Of a stretch of DNA of 60,908 nt, positions 1 through 11,199 are shown piece after piece (the stretch's first letter is position 1; the number at the start of each line of letters is the position of its first letter). Under the pieces are notes generated by a model. The model had not been told where the DNA came from. It worked only from the letters and a program-made list of their open reading frames with translations, and ran no database searches. Origin of the DNA: Trametopsis cervina (Eukaryota > Basidiomycota > Agaricomycetes > Polyporales > Irpicaceae); contig MU278373.1 in the NCBI GenBank assembly GCA_022385755.1, positions 366,092 to 426,999 on the forward strand. Reading direction: 5' to 3'. The position numbers and the translations under genes were made by a program.

Positions 1-1959
1 TATTATTCTGTGGTCTACCAAGCTATTATATAGGTCTCCCAGATCAGCCCAGGGCAACCTACCAGAAAGCCCAAAGCACCCGTCTGATTGATCCTAAGCC
101 GCTGTAGGTGACCCAAGTTACTAAGGGGGGGTGCAATTAGCAGCCTTCACATATAGACGACATGAGGGCTATTAGCACCTTGTCCCAGTAGCCTGATGAG
201 TCATGTTCATGTTCTCGTCGTGTCCCATGGGTCCCGCCGTCATTGTTTGGTGCGCCACTGGGCAGGTCGTTGAGAGGGGGAGGGGTGGTTGCGGGTGTAT
301 GATCTGCAGAACTCTTGCCAACAAACATGTAGACTGCATGAATGGCGACGAGGGCAGCAGCAGGGCCAGTGACCGGGGCGAAAGTGTCAAGTGTATGTGT
401 ACGAGTTGGACAGTGAGGCAAAATGTGCATGGTAAGATGATAGTGATGGTAACCTATCTTATTAAAAGTCTGTTAATCTATCTTGTAGCTCTGGATAGTC
501 TAGAGATGATAGCTGAGTTAGAAGCGCCTCAGACCGTCCGGCTCTGACAGATCATTCCATTGGAATAAAGTTATTTCAGACACGAGCAATTTTGCTGATG
601 GACAACACCATCGGGTATGGAACAACGTCGCAGCACCTTGCTAGCTTTGTGCGCCGCGACAAACTCGGAATGGCGGCCCTCTGTGGCTGGCTCGAGTGTT
701 GTGTCTCGGAATTTCAGATAGACCTAGTTCTCCTCGAGCCACGTATTGCAAAACTATGCCAGGCTGTACAAATATGGTAAGCTAATTTCGCTCGTACTAT
801 GTATGGGATACATGCTAATAGGACCGGTTCAGGCTTACCGCAAATGACTGTTACCCCTATCCGTTCCGTCGTCGAGCCCGCGCGGATCAAAAGATCCTCT
901 GTCTCCATATTGTCGTCGTCGTCGCTAGAGGTAATGGATCATATTCCTCTGTCACAGATAAACAATGCGCTTACATTGTCGATCCCGGTATAGCTTCTTG
1001 AACTGTCGTGCTGTGCAGGATACATGCTGAAGATCCCCGCATCTGCCAATCCATGTGATGTCTACCCGCTCGGTATTCACTCGCATTCTCCATAGCCGTA
1101 GAGTGTACATATCTCGCATGACGAGATTAGACTCATCTTGTCCAAATGGAAAGGTGTTACTGAGTCAAGTACCTGCACAGAATGCTGTATGCTTCGGCGA
1201 AATGACAGTGTTACCAGTATAGAAGGACGTATGACCTCCACATCTACAAAAGGATACCAGTACTCCCTCCTCCGGTTCCCCAGCCTTGTATCTACATTAC
1301 AATCTAAGACAACAGAGATTACTCAGCAATGCGAGGGCCTCATGAGTGCTATGTTCATAATGTATGTTTGTTTATATACCATACGCGTCTCCACATCAGC
1401 GTGGATATCTCCCCATCAGTATCAGTATCGGAATGTAATATTCAGACCTTCAAAATACCCTTCTCATCCTGGTACCTTTGTCTCTCATGCGTATGCCTTA
1501 AAACGGGGATAAAGCAACACCTTATCAGCTAAGCAAGATATAATAAATCACTCAATTCTTTCGCTCATTACGACGGAGATCACAGAATCCGTGAATTTGT
1601 GAATTTAGAAGAGGCCCTACCCGCCATAGTACATGTGCGCCTTACGCCTGCAAAAGGGATAGAAGGCAGACGTACACTCGGTCCCGTGATGAATCAGAAG
1701 CATAACGCCAACCGGTGAAATACGGTTCAACATGACAAGTGAACTTGAAGCTATCCGCGTCTTGTTTATGACGTCGCATTACTGCCGGCCGTGTTCCGAG
1801 TCACCCACTATCAATTGTCATGACATTACAATCACATAGTGTTAACACATATGCTCCAATGGCAATATAAACCAGGACCGGTTTTCCGCAATCGATAAAA
1901 GTGATGAAAGTAGCCTAGGCCGGATACATTGTTCGCTACGTACCCCATATACCTTCCCG
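1..1959. other. No supported gene; weak coding hints
   Basis: I see no gene that I can support. On the minus strand 137-430 is open and ends in a hydrophobic then Pro/Asp-rich tail that could be the last exon of a membrane protein, but no splice partner is evident. A short minus-strand frame starting at 908 ends in a good GTAAGC donor near 832 with a possible continuation to about 650; it is equally unproven. The rest is unremarkable intergenic DNA. Confidence 0.4.
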
Positions 1960-3219
1960 ATGTCCACTCTCTTTGACGAGCTTTGGCTCGAAATTATCAC
2001 CATTCTTGATAAAGATGGAGCTGATCTACGCCCGCTAGCATCCACTTTGACCGCTATCCGCAACCTTATGCTCAACGTCTTATTCCACACCATCATCCTT
2101 AAGCCATCACAACCCGTCGGCGGCCCCACTCCAGCACAACGCCTGGACCTGTTGACTCGTTTCCTCTTGAATGGCGCGTCACCCGCTTTTTCTACATCAG
2201 TGAAAGAGATCAACATCCAGGGCGCCACTGGAGCTGCTGTACAGGTTGATGAAGCCCAACTTGTGGGGATAGTAAATGCGGCTCAATACTTGACACATCT
2301 CAAATTGGAAAACCTTTCCATTGTCAATTTCCGCCAGCTACCAGCTATTGCCAATGATTCTTACCGTAGGCCGCTGAACATCACCCTTTCTGGCATTGTG
2401 CCATTCCAGGATGCGAGGAACATTTGCCCATACTTCCCTCTCCTGCTCGCCCACAGTCTAAACACTGTTCAGCTCGACTGGATCGATATCCGGACAGAAT
2501 CAAGGATGCTTCCCCGCCCTGTAATTGCTAGCGAACTGCAAATTACGTGGTTTCTGGACTGGGAGGAGGATGAGGTCGACGTTATACCGCTCTTCATGTG
2601 CTTGAAGGTCCTACACTGCATCGACTTCCGGAGGATTGGAGCCAGGTGGATGGATGCCAATATAGATCGATGCGCGACAACTCTTACCACGGTGGTCATT
2701 GAGTACATTGAGGATGAAGGATGTACGTCTTTGCCTTTTCTGCATAAATAAGCCTTCTGATGGTTAAATTGTATGCTATCAGATACCTGGCGGTGTCCTG
2801 ATCTACGGCGCTGCCTCAGACTTAAGTAGGTGGAAGTGTGGACACCGGTGCGAGACTCAGAGTCCATTGACCACGTAGGAGCTCTGCTTCGACAAGTGCT
2901 GTCCAGGCACCTTCCGCCCACATTGGAATACCTCCACCTCGGAGTAACCTTTGCTGCTGCCAATGCTGCGGATAGAATCCCGCTCATATTCTCCTTCGTT
3001 TCCACCCTTTCAAGACTCCAGTGGCACGCACTAGGTCCGGTGGTAGCACAATCTGCCAGCCCAGAGCTAGTCATTGACTTCGAAACCGAAGGGATGAACG
3101 AGGCGCACGCTAGAGAGGTGGAAACAGTTCTAGGGAGTCTGCGCACTACTATTCAAGCTCAAGTTGATCCGGGAAACATAGCCGCAGTGTCTTTCGTATG
3201 TCAACTGTCGCTGCAGTGA
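1960..3219 (+). pseudogene. F-box/LRR-like protein, interrupted by an in-frame stop
   Basis: Exon 1 (1960-2722) starts with a short F-box-like segment (MSTLFDELWLEI) and continues with Leu-rich segments typical of the expanded F-box/LRR-like families of Agaricomycetes, which recruit substrates to SCF ubiquitin ligases. A GTACGT...TATCAG intron (2723-2782) joins exon 2 from 2783 in phase. Exon 2 reads CPDLRRCLRLK and then meets TAG at 2827-2829. The same frame is open beyond it to TGA at 3217-3219 and stays Leu-rich (LPPTLEYLHLG). I tried alternative donors and acceptors around 2720-2860 and none removes the stop while keeping the downstream frame. It is either a nonsense-mutated allele or a gene ending early at 2829. 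Family assignment is by style only. Confidence 0.5.
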
Positions 3220-3788
3220 CTTGGGACCTAGTCTTGTCATGGGTATTGTCTGAGCCTGAGCAATTCATGTTACTGTTTTGTGTGCTGTTCCAGCGTCGAA
3301 CTTCATGGCTCTTCTGTGCACAACGGCAACTTCCTTATCAATAGTGACTACAGCTACAGTATTGTTTTATTTCTGAATTCATCACGGTCTCTATCAGTAT
3401 TGCATTAGAAACTCCAGACAGACATAAGGTAAGTAATCACATCAGGAAACAAGGAAGGTGGTATTTGATGCTGTATGCTGTATATACCGCTTGTACCGCC
3501 GTACCTGACCCCCGTGTATATACCATGCATAACTGTCATAGTGAATACATATCATATTCTACCACATTTTACCATATTCTACCATGTTCTACCACCGTAT
3601 ATCAATGCATTTGTGACGTGAGTGGGATATATCTGTGCATATTGCTATCCCATGAGCGAACTTTCATGAACCCTCATATATTGCAAAGTGATGCTATATT
3701 CTGACATACTCAATTCAAAGGCATATAAATCAATTCACGACGCTATTTATACTGGATACAAGCTTTGTCGAAGTATAACTGCAGCTGC
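3220..3788. other. Intergenic, with a short low-complexity tract
   Basis: No gene is visible. Around 3550-3600 a TTCTACCA/TTTTACCA-type motif recurs several times in a row, a degenerate short tandem repeat. Confidence 0.5.
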
Positions 3789-4330
3789 TCAAGCGTCTCT
3801 ATGATCATCGGACAGTCCACCCTCAGCCGTCATCGCCGCCATGCGTTCGAAAACCAAAAGCGCGATTTGTCCTACACCCTGAGAAGCGGGCGTATATGGA
3901 CATATCCCCGCGAAATCCCTATCGGACATGAGTTTCTTTACTAGATAGATCAGTTGCGACAGTAAGCCTACATACCTGGCATCCTCGACCAGTTTTGCGC
4001 CGGTTTGAATCAGTCGTTGCTCGCCAAACGCCTGTTGATACCGCGCAAGGTCAACACAATGGGCTTCGTAGAGTTTTCTGCCTAGACCCTCAGTGAATGT
4101 TGTGTCGTGAAGGGAGCCATCTTCCTATTCCGTAAGAGCAAATTGGATCTTGAACATAATCAGTATTAGCTCAAGGGATTGTGCACAACGTACCATAGTG
4201 AGATTGAAGGCAATGTGTGCCTGTGTAAGCGATTGACCAAGTAGCTCTGGGTATTTGATTCCAATAGCGGAGCGGGAGCGTGTGTGGTACACAGTCTTGT
4301 TGGTGAATGCACCAATTGATCATCAGGAAA
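3789..4330 (-). CDS. Unrecognised protein, 3' part of a two-or-more-exon gene
   Basis: The terminal exon 3789-4124 is open for 112 codons including its TGA (3789-3791) and has a protein-like composition (LVEDARYVGLLSQLIYLVKK, then FERMAAM). It follows a GTACGT...GAATAG intron (4125-4193). The preceding exon runs from 4194 up to about 4330 in the same phase and reads IGIKYPELLGQSLTQAH. No credible start is visible upstream, where a decayed Plavaka transposon begins, so the 5' end may be missing or displaced. The longest ATG-initiated piece is only about 50 codons, so simple ORF calling would miss it. I do not recognise the family. It could be a living gene with an unrecognised first exon or a truncated remnant. 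Confidence 0.42.
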
Positions 4331-4379
4331 CAGCAATGGGGCTACACGAGCTACCGGCAGCTACGCAGCGCTACACAGC

Positions 4380-6134
4380 GCCTGTAGATGATTTTTGGTT
4401 TCCTGATATTGATTGTCAACGTTCAGGAGAACCACTGTCCCTGTAGAAAAATTAGACCTAATCAACGTGGCGAACCCCATGGCTGCTTGCTGCGAAGTGT
4501 AGAGGAGACTCTTCAACATCTGAACGCTCATAATCTCAGTGACAGAAAAGAGAATCTGTCCGATGGGCTCTGACCTGTGTATAATCCCTTCTGGACACAC
4601 CTCCCACATTGTGACATGTTCTCTTGCATTACACCAGACATTCTTTACCAGCTGCACAAAGGCGTATTCAAGGATCACCTTGTCAGCTGGGTCACCGCTG
4701 TCGTAGGCGAAGACGAGCTCGATCGCCGATTCAAGGCAATGGCTGACTTTCCAGGACTTCGCCATTTCAAGAAGGGGATCTCACACGTCCAACAGTGGAC
4801 CGGAACTGAACATAAGGAGATGCAGAAGATGTTTGTAGCTCTTGTTGCCGGTACCATAAATTCCAACGTCCTTATCGTTGTCCAAGCTTTGATTGACTTT
4901 ATTTACTACGCACAACTACAATGTCATACTTCGAGAACACTGGAGGCGTTACGAGGCTCCCTCGCAGTATTCCACCAGTTCAAGGCCGTATTCAAAGACT
5001 TGTGCATCTGAGAGCACGTCAATGTTGCGAAGATCCACGCTATGGTTCACTATGTGGAGGCGATCTCAGAAAAAGGCTCACTAGACGGATATAACACTGA
5101 ACTATCTGAACGCTTGCACATTGACTTTGCTAAGGCTGGGTATCGTGCAGGAAATCACTGCAATTATATATTGCTCATATGACGACATGGCTTTCAAAGC
5201 AAGAAGCCATTCAAGACGAACTCGAATTCCACAAGTGGCTACGTGAGGGTCCTTTGAAGCCGAACATCACCATGCCCGATCTGAGTTAATACAGAGACTC
5301 AGGCATTAACTGACTCATGTCACCTGTTTTGTAGAACAGTCTCGATGATTCTGACGAATTCGACGATGACACAGACAAAAACGACACTCGGTTTCTGCCT
5401 TCAAGTGGCCCCCGCTCGTACATTATCGCAAAGAAGTGTCCACTTGAGCGTATACCGCCAGACCACCTTTACCAGAACCATGTAACGCATGCCTTCCTTA
5501 CATGTCTACAGCACTATACTCAGACAAACTACAAAGATAGCCCCTTCATGCCGACACCACAGACGACATATAACGTTTACAAGCAACTTAAGGTGAAGAA
5601 GATTCCAAGCCAGTTTATCATGAACAGTATACTACTCGAGAAGGCCCGCGCAATTGCGCCCAGCGCACTACGCGGCCGTATGTAAGCAACTCCCGGTATT
5701 TTCGACTCCGTTCTGGTAGTTGAGGACATCGCACGGTTCAAAGACTAAGGCAGGAATACATCGCTCGAGGGTGCGCCAGTTTCTTCATTGATGTAGAGTT
5801 TGTTTGCTCATTTCACACTCATCTTGTACTCATCAACAAAGGCCTGCGTGTTGCTAGACTTCGCGTTATTTTCGAGTTGCCGTCAGAGCTCGGCAGCGCT
5901 CTCTATCCCCTGGCGTATATCGAATGGTACACGCCTTTCAAGCATTCTGACGCAAGTACAAGCCTGTATCAAGTCTCACGGTCAACTCGTAGCCGAATAT
6001 TGCACACAGAGGTTATTAGCGTTGACCGAATCATTGGGACATGTCATTTAGCTGCGAAGGCTAGGACGACAATTGATCCCAGCTGGACAGCAGACACTGT
6101 GATGGACAAAGCCTCAGCTTTTTTTTTTTGGTAA
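4380..6134 (+). mobile_element. Decayed Plavaka-type (CACTA-like) DNA transposon coding region
   Basis: Blocks in order match the conserved core of Plavaka transposases, abundant in Agaricomycetes. They are a Cys pair followed by RPNQRGEP (about 4440-4480), [17 protein letters not shown] (4577-4627), [21 protein letters not shown], then DGYNTELSERLHIDFAKAGY (about 5085-5145), MTTWLSKQEAIQDELEFHKW (5178 on), and the C-terminal AYIEWYTPF (about 5910) with CHLAAKA (6043 on). The frame is broken by TGA at 4571-4573 and 5009-5011, a frameshift near 5170, a TAA near 5287 and more downstream, so it cannot encode a working enzyme. Terminal repeats were not found. Both in-frame TGAs sit where family members carry Arg, suggesting CGA-to-TGA transitions. 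Confidence 0.75.
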
Positions 6135-6293
6135 ACCCATATATCTGTCTTTATGTATTCACTTCATTTGGCTTGTACTCGTCGTTTTCTTACTTTTAAC
6201 TATGGTAATGATGCGTACATATCAGATTGAGGGCATTTTCACCATCTCGAACGTTGGGCACCTACATGTCAAGACTGCCATCTCGACTTGAGG

Positions 6294-6452
6294 CAATTGT
6301 CAAACTACTTTCCCTTTTGATATTAGCTAGAATTAATATGTATTCTAATGAATAAAATGAAAACTATCAGATCACATGAATATGCCAGTCTACACCTTGG
6401 AAGGTGCCTTCTCTGTCTTGAAACGTTGGGCGCCTAGATTACAAGACCGCGG
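6294..6452 (+). repeat. Relic of a Mutator-like element terminus
   Basis: This stretch aligns by eye with about 160 bp of the left terminal inverted repeat of the intact Mutator-like element at 55128. Shared blocks include CAAACTACTTTCCC (6301), GATCACATGAAT (about 6370) and TTGGGCGCCTA (about 6425), in the same order and with similar spacing but many substitutions. It lies immediately after the Plavaka relic. No matching second end or target duplication was found. Confidence 0.6.
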
Positions 6453-6693
6453 TCTGCAATGCTAGGAATTCCTTGCAATCTGACATAACGGTGTATGAAC
6501 TAGTCAAATGCTCTTTATAGTATATATCACAGAGAATGTACATAGTAGATACAGACTGGTATATATGCTATATATGGTACGTGATGGTATGTACTCTGAG
6601 TGCGCGGTATGAGCATTTTGTTTTTTTCCTGATGCAGGCCCAGATGTTTGTAAGTGAACGGTGTGATTTCCTTTAGATACCAGAGCCTGCACT

Positions 6694-7167
6694 TCATGTC
6701 GGAAGAACCTGGTTCTCTGCCTGTTTGAAATGGGAAAATAGGTGAGAAAGGACTGAGGGATAATGCACCCTGACTCGGCCCAACAGATTCTGCACTGTCT
6801 CCAATACAAACCGCAGAAATCTTTCCACCAGCGAGGTGGATTCTGCAGGTTGGGGCAGAGACGGAGGAGCGCTCTGTAACTCCGCCAATCTATCTACCAT
6901 TGCCTGCCTCAATGACGCCAGTTCGGTCAACACCTGGCCTTGGACGTTGGCCATTCGGGCGTCCAGGACTGCAATGAGACGGGCGCCAACCTCAGAGCTG
7001 GCTTGTGGGCTTGGGTTAGACGTGACCGCCTGCACGGTGTTTGCCGTGGATCTGATGTCGGATGGTGTTGGCAGGTGAGTGCCAGCATAGAGCGCGAGAA
7101 TTTCATCCTCAGCGCTGGCCTGCAGCCAGCAGAGGACATCATCTTCCATGGAGGAATGGAGTGCCAT
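6694..7167 (-). CDS. Hypothetical 157-aa protein
   Basis: The ATG at 7165-7167 opens a 157-codon frame ending at 6694. The N-terminus is acidic (MEDDVLCWLQASAEDEILAL), the middle is Ser/Pro-rich, and residues about 65-110 look amphipathic and coiled-coil-like (VLTELASLRQAMVDRLAEL). No intron is needed. The coding stretch is more GC-rich than the AT-rich DNA just to its right. I recognise no family. A similar small Leu-rich gene lies at 8229-8682 on the same strand, so both could belong to one island or a decayed mobile unit, but I see no clear similarity between them. Confidence 0.4.
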   Translation of the reverse strand: MALHSSMEDDVLCWLQASAEDEILALYAGTHLPTPSDIRSTANTVQAVTSNPSPQASSEVGARLIAVLDARMANVQGQVLTELASLRQAMVDRLAELQSAPPSLPQPAESTSLVERFLRFVLETVQNLLGRVRVHYPSVLSHLFSHFKQAENQVLPT

Positions 7168-7199
7168 TAGATTGTTATGTTGCACTAGGGTATACACAC

Positions 7200-10150
7200 A
7201 TACCGGTCTGATTATCCATTGTTTGGCTGGTTAAGCTGTACTGAGAGCGAGAGGCTGAACTTAAGAGTGAAAGTCACAGCCACAGTTTTATACCAAAATG
7301 TAATCACTCAGATAATCCTAACATTTATGCTCCTTTGCCTTGTAGCCTTGAAGATACAAATGGACACAGTGTCACTTAGCTATTTTTCCCCACAGTCAAT
7401 CATTTTATCACCTCCACAACTACCCATCCTTATTTCGTTATTTTCTTTGATGAGTCCACCATTCTGTTCAGATAAGCATCAGATGATCATGACACATTAA
7501 AGGTTGCTGAAGCCCTTCAGCAGACTCAAGATATTATACAATCTCTAGAGCTTCAAGTGAAGATCTTATAACAGATCTTAAGCAAGTTAAAGATAGCTTA
7601 TTTTTTTTTTACACACATGTAATGTCATTAATAACTTTGAGAAGGTATTTGCATGATGATTTTATATAGCTGTAAATGTTACTAGTGTGAATGATCACAA
7701 GAACTCCTTAGTTAAGTATTTGATCCTTCCATATCAGTACTGTTTAGCAGCACAAGGAAATTAATCTGTGCAATTGGACTTGTTGACTGGATTTCACATA
7801 TTCTTATAAAAGTGTCAATGTTATAAAAGCTAAACAATATCTAGCAGAAGATCAAGGACCAGTTGAAGTAGTGTTTCAATATTAACATAGTCCTCATAGT
7901 GTATATATCAGAAAATGACAAATTCAGCAATTCACCCTCTCTCACAATTCTGATTTCACCAAGCATCATCTGGGACTTAAGACGAATTATGTATTTTGAA
8001 CTAAATCATCTAGGCTTAATGATTTATTATTTGTATGACAAAAAGGCTGCCACCAATGAGTATGATGGTCCGCGTTCAAAAACAGAACAAAACTGATTGT
8101 TGTACTATATGAAACATTGAACCTATGGTCTCTGACACAAATTACTAATATAAATCTCAGATGGCTTGTCAGAAGTCACTGCCTACGTATATTATTGAAA
8201 TACTGATAAGTTAGATAAGATACATATTTCAATCAACTATCAAATTGTTAATTCTAATCATGCCATAGATTTCTCTCCTTGTTATATGTATTATAAAAGA
8301 AATATAAAGTGTAAGAAAAACACAGCAAAAACTTATCTCTACCAAAGGGTGAATCTGTTCTATGATTGCTGAACCCGCTGGGGCACTGTATGTGTTCAGC
8401 AGCAAGCGGATGACAAGGCCCACCTGCTGCATGAGAAGGCTGTCAGTGTAGCGGCGGATGATGCGGCGCATCTCCCGAATGTTGGTCAGGCGGACTTGAG
8501 CTGCTTGTTCACTTAGCACCAGCCGCTGGATGTGCGCCTGCAACTGGGTTATGGTGTTCGTCAATGCGAGGATGGATTCAGTAAGGACGTTGATCTAGAG
8601 GTAATAAATTAGTTAGAGTATATTACAATGAATAGGCAAAATAACTTACAGTGCTAGAGGCGATGTTCGTGACCGCGTTCATTTTCGAAATGTGAGTTGG
8701 AGAGGGAAATGAGTGTGTTTAAGAAAGCAGGGAAGGATGAAACACAAGGCAAAAGTATAAGTAACTTTAAAGATACGTTGTTGCCTTTGTAAATAAAAGT
8801 AATAAGAGTCTGAAGCTATTTAGCTTTCATAATAATATTGCCAATATAATGTTCAGACTATCCTTACTTCACATACCAGTGGCATTCTGTATCTAAATTA
8901 TAACACAATGATGATGCAAGCCTTAGATAAGTCTTAATGTGCTGAATCACATAATAAATCTAATTAATACATTATAGAAAATCCTTTGGTCCCACTGAAG
9001 GATATTTTAACAGAAAGCCCTGGGAAACAAGGTATGACTGCATTGAGCTGATTACAGTTCTGTTAGTCTTACCATTCCCATACAGAGGTAAAAGCCAATC
9101 CACAGAAATTGGCGGACATCATTCACCATCTGCAGAACTTGCAAATTGAAATCGATGTTGCTAATGAGACAACTAAATGTATTTACAAGGATATAAAGGA
9201 CGTTTTCTAGTCAGAAAGGAGTAGAATCCTTTTTCAGTAACCTTGCTGAATGTTGAAAATGTGTAAGTTGCCTGAGCATTAAACTACTCAATAACATAAT
9301 TAAGTTATTTGACCTTGAATTAATAGTGGTTTCAAACGGCTGCTGTATATTTAATGATCTTAACGATGCTGTGTGTAATATTTTACTTTAAATTTAAATT
9401 ATTCGTAATGAAAGGTTTCATCACACAGGAATGACTGATGGTCTTTTTGACGGTGCTGCGTATTCCTTGCATTATATTGCAGTGGAACAAAGTTCCCTCA
9501 GCCACTCCAAACGTACAATGCTTTACGTTAATGAGTACTTAAATATTGTATTTGGAACAGTGATAGAATGGAAGTGGTGCAGTTACCATTACGTATTCCG
9601 TGGCTTTAGAGCCATACGTAGGTAAGTATGAGCTGGAATCAATTTGTACTTAGTAGTCAATAAAATGAATTTACGTCTCATCAGACTTTCATAAAAACAA
9701 GTTTTCCTCCTCTACCAAACATAGCTAGCAGTCATGTTGACCTTCACCATATCTGCAAGGCCTCTCTACATACTCTGCAAGTCAGTCTGATCAGGTAAAC
9801 CAAAATTTACAAGTGCTAGAATAAATTTTTGACATTGTCCAAAATACACTTTTAATGAATATAAAAATGATTTTATTGGAGTGTGAGAAATATCCCATAT
9901 TGGGCGAAATAATTCCCACGAGCCCATATTAGGACTCGAAATTCCCATGAGGTTATATTTGGACTCCAAATTCACACAGTCTGTAAATAGCCAGATCATT
10001 CTCACACTTCTTATTTTCACACAAATTCCTCTCCATTCTTCACCTCTCTTTGATGATCTGAAGTGCACCCAAAAATGACCAAAACAGCCACCCAGCAAGC
10101 CCCTCCCCTTTTCCTGTTCCGCCCGAGCTCACAAATAAGAGAAAGAGAAA
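7200..10150. other. AT-rich island with decayed coding fragments
   Basis: The base composition is clearly more AT-rich than the flanks. Broken but protein-like fragments are visible on the plus strand: a coiled-coil-like fragment (about 7505-7600, VAEALQQTQDIIQSLELQVK, then a frameshift), one near 7835 (KAKQYLAEDQGPVEVVFQY, then stop) and one near 9100 (LADIIHHLQNLQIEIDV, closing at TAG about 9210). None forms a gene. It looks like an old, decayed insertion; its class cannot be named from what remains. Confidence 0.5.
8229..8682 (-). CDS. Hypothetical small Leu-rich protein, two or more exons
   Basis: Exon 1 (8650-8682) reads MNAVTNIASST. A GTAAGT...CTCTAG intron (8595-8649, 55 bp) joins, in phase 0, exon 2 from 8594, which reads INVLTESILALTNTI and continues as a heptad-like, amphipathic Leu/Arg-rich segment. 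The frame stays open to a stop at 8229, but the last ~35 residues are encoded by AT-rich DNA and look non-coding. A further intron or a premature end near 8335 is likely. There is no recognisable family. The coding sequence is GC-richer than its AT-rich surroundings. Confidence 0.4.
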
Positions 10151-10171
10151 AAAAGTGAGGCGGAGGAAAAG

Positions 10172-10271
10172 GGCTCAATCGGGAATTGAACCCGAGACCT
10201 CCTGCAGTTTCTCGCGCGGAGCGAGGGACAAAGCGCCCGAAGCAGGAATCATACTACTAGACCATTGAGCC
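10172..10271 (-). tRNA. trnP(CGG): tRNA-Pro (anticodon CGG) with a 29-nt intron
   Basis: On the minus strand the acceptor stem GGCTCAA/TTGAGCC pairs over 7 bp. The D arm (TGGTCTAGTAGTATGA) and T arm (TCGGG TTCAATT CCCGA) are canonical. The anticodon stem is CCTGC/GCAGG with loop TT-CGG-G-intron-T, placing the anticodon at 10237-10239. The intron (10207-10235) sits after position 37, the standard site for eukaryotic nuclear tRNA introns. The body closely resembles eukaryotic proline tRNAs. Confidence 0.92.
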
Positions 10272-10284
10272 GTGCTAAGATCTG

Positions 10285-10960
10285 CGCACAGTCGTCTATG
10301 ACGTGAAGTTTGTGCTGCTCCGCGCGAGACCGTTGAAGGGCGCGCGGCCCTCGAACCGAAGAGATAAGGACGAAGGTGAGGAGTTCGCGATCGTCGTCGT
10401 CCATGCGTCCTGGGTTCTTCACGAGCCCACTTGTGTTCCGACGAAGTGCCGCCTCATGCTTCGTTCGTTTGTTTGTCGATCCCCTTTGTGATAGATAGCA
10501 GGCACAAAGTGCCGTTCGGTGACATTCATTCATTTGTTCGTCGGTTCAATCGTCCGCGGACGAAGTGCTGTTCACTCATTCTCCCTGAGATAGAACGCGC
10601 GAAGTGCAATTCATGCTCCCATTCGTTCATCCGTTCGTTCACTCGTTCGGCCGTGCATGGATGCACCCACTCGTTCGTCGGTTCACTCGTCCGCGCGCAA
10701 AGTGCCTTTCAGTTCAGACCTCCATTCACTCACCCGCGACGAGATAGAAGGCGCAAAGTGCCACGCCGTTCGTCCACTCGTCCACTCGTTCGGCCGATCG
10801 TGCCTTCATGTATTCACCAACTCATTCGCTCACCTATTCACCAACTCGTCCGCTCACTCATTCATTCACCCATTCACCAACTCATCCGCTCCATGACACA
10901 GAACAGAACAGAAGCCGCGCAACGGAAACCCAGTAAGAGATACCAGATAATATAGAAGTA
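10285..10960. repeat. Pyrimidine-rich degenerate repeat tract
   Basis: Blocks built from (A/C)TCGTTCG and CATTCATTC-type words alternate with a recurring GCGCAAAGTGCC/GCGAAGTGC word (for example near 10500, 10565, 10600, 10685, 10755). The spacing is irregular. Open frames here are Ser/Arg/His-rich translations of the repeat and are not treated as genes. Confidence 0.6.
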
Positions 10961-11142
10961 AACTACCCATCATACAAATACAAATACACAATCATATCCT
11001 CCAAAAAAGCAGCAGCAGCAGCTCGTGCGTAATCGCAACGTAAAGTAGGCGTAAACCGTGAAAAGAATAAGATCGTCAACATCGTCAACAACATCCGTCC
11101 GCCCTTCAAACGAGCGGACGTACGATCCGACGCCCGCGGAGG

Positions 11143-11189
11143 CCTCGCTCGCGCAGAGCCTCGCAGCCCTCGCTCGCGCAGAGCCTCGC
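11143..11189. repeat. 22-bp direct duplication
   Basis: A 22-bp word beginning CCTCGCTCGCGCAGAG occurs at 11143-11164 and again at 11168-11189, just downstream of the sugar transporter stop codon, in its presumed 3' UTR. Confidence 0.7.
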
Positions 11190-11199
11190 TTCGCTCGGC

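Noticed and set aside
203..547. 114-aa open frame on the plus strand
   Set aside because: It opposes an equally open minus frame, has Cys/Met/Gly-rich random composition and no splice or promoter context.
2826..2860. 35-bp intron to remove the TAG in the F-box-like gene
   Set aside because: Too short, and its length shifts the downstream frame, which is otherwise open and Leu-rich.
10431..10955. 174-aa Ser/Arg/His-rich frame
   Set aside because: It is a direct translation of the pyrimidine-rich repeat tract; all three frames give similar low-complexity peptides.
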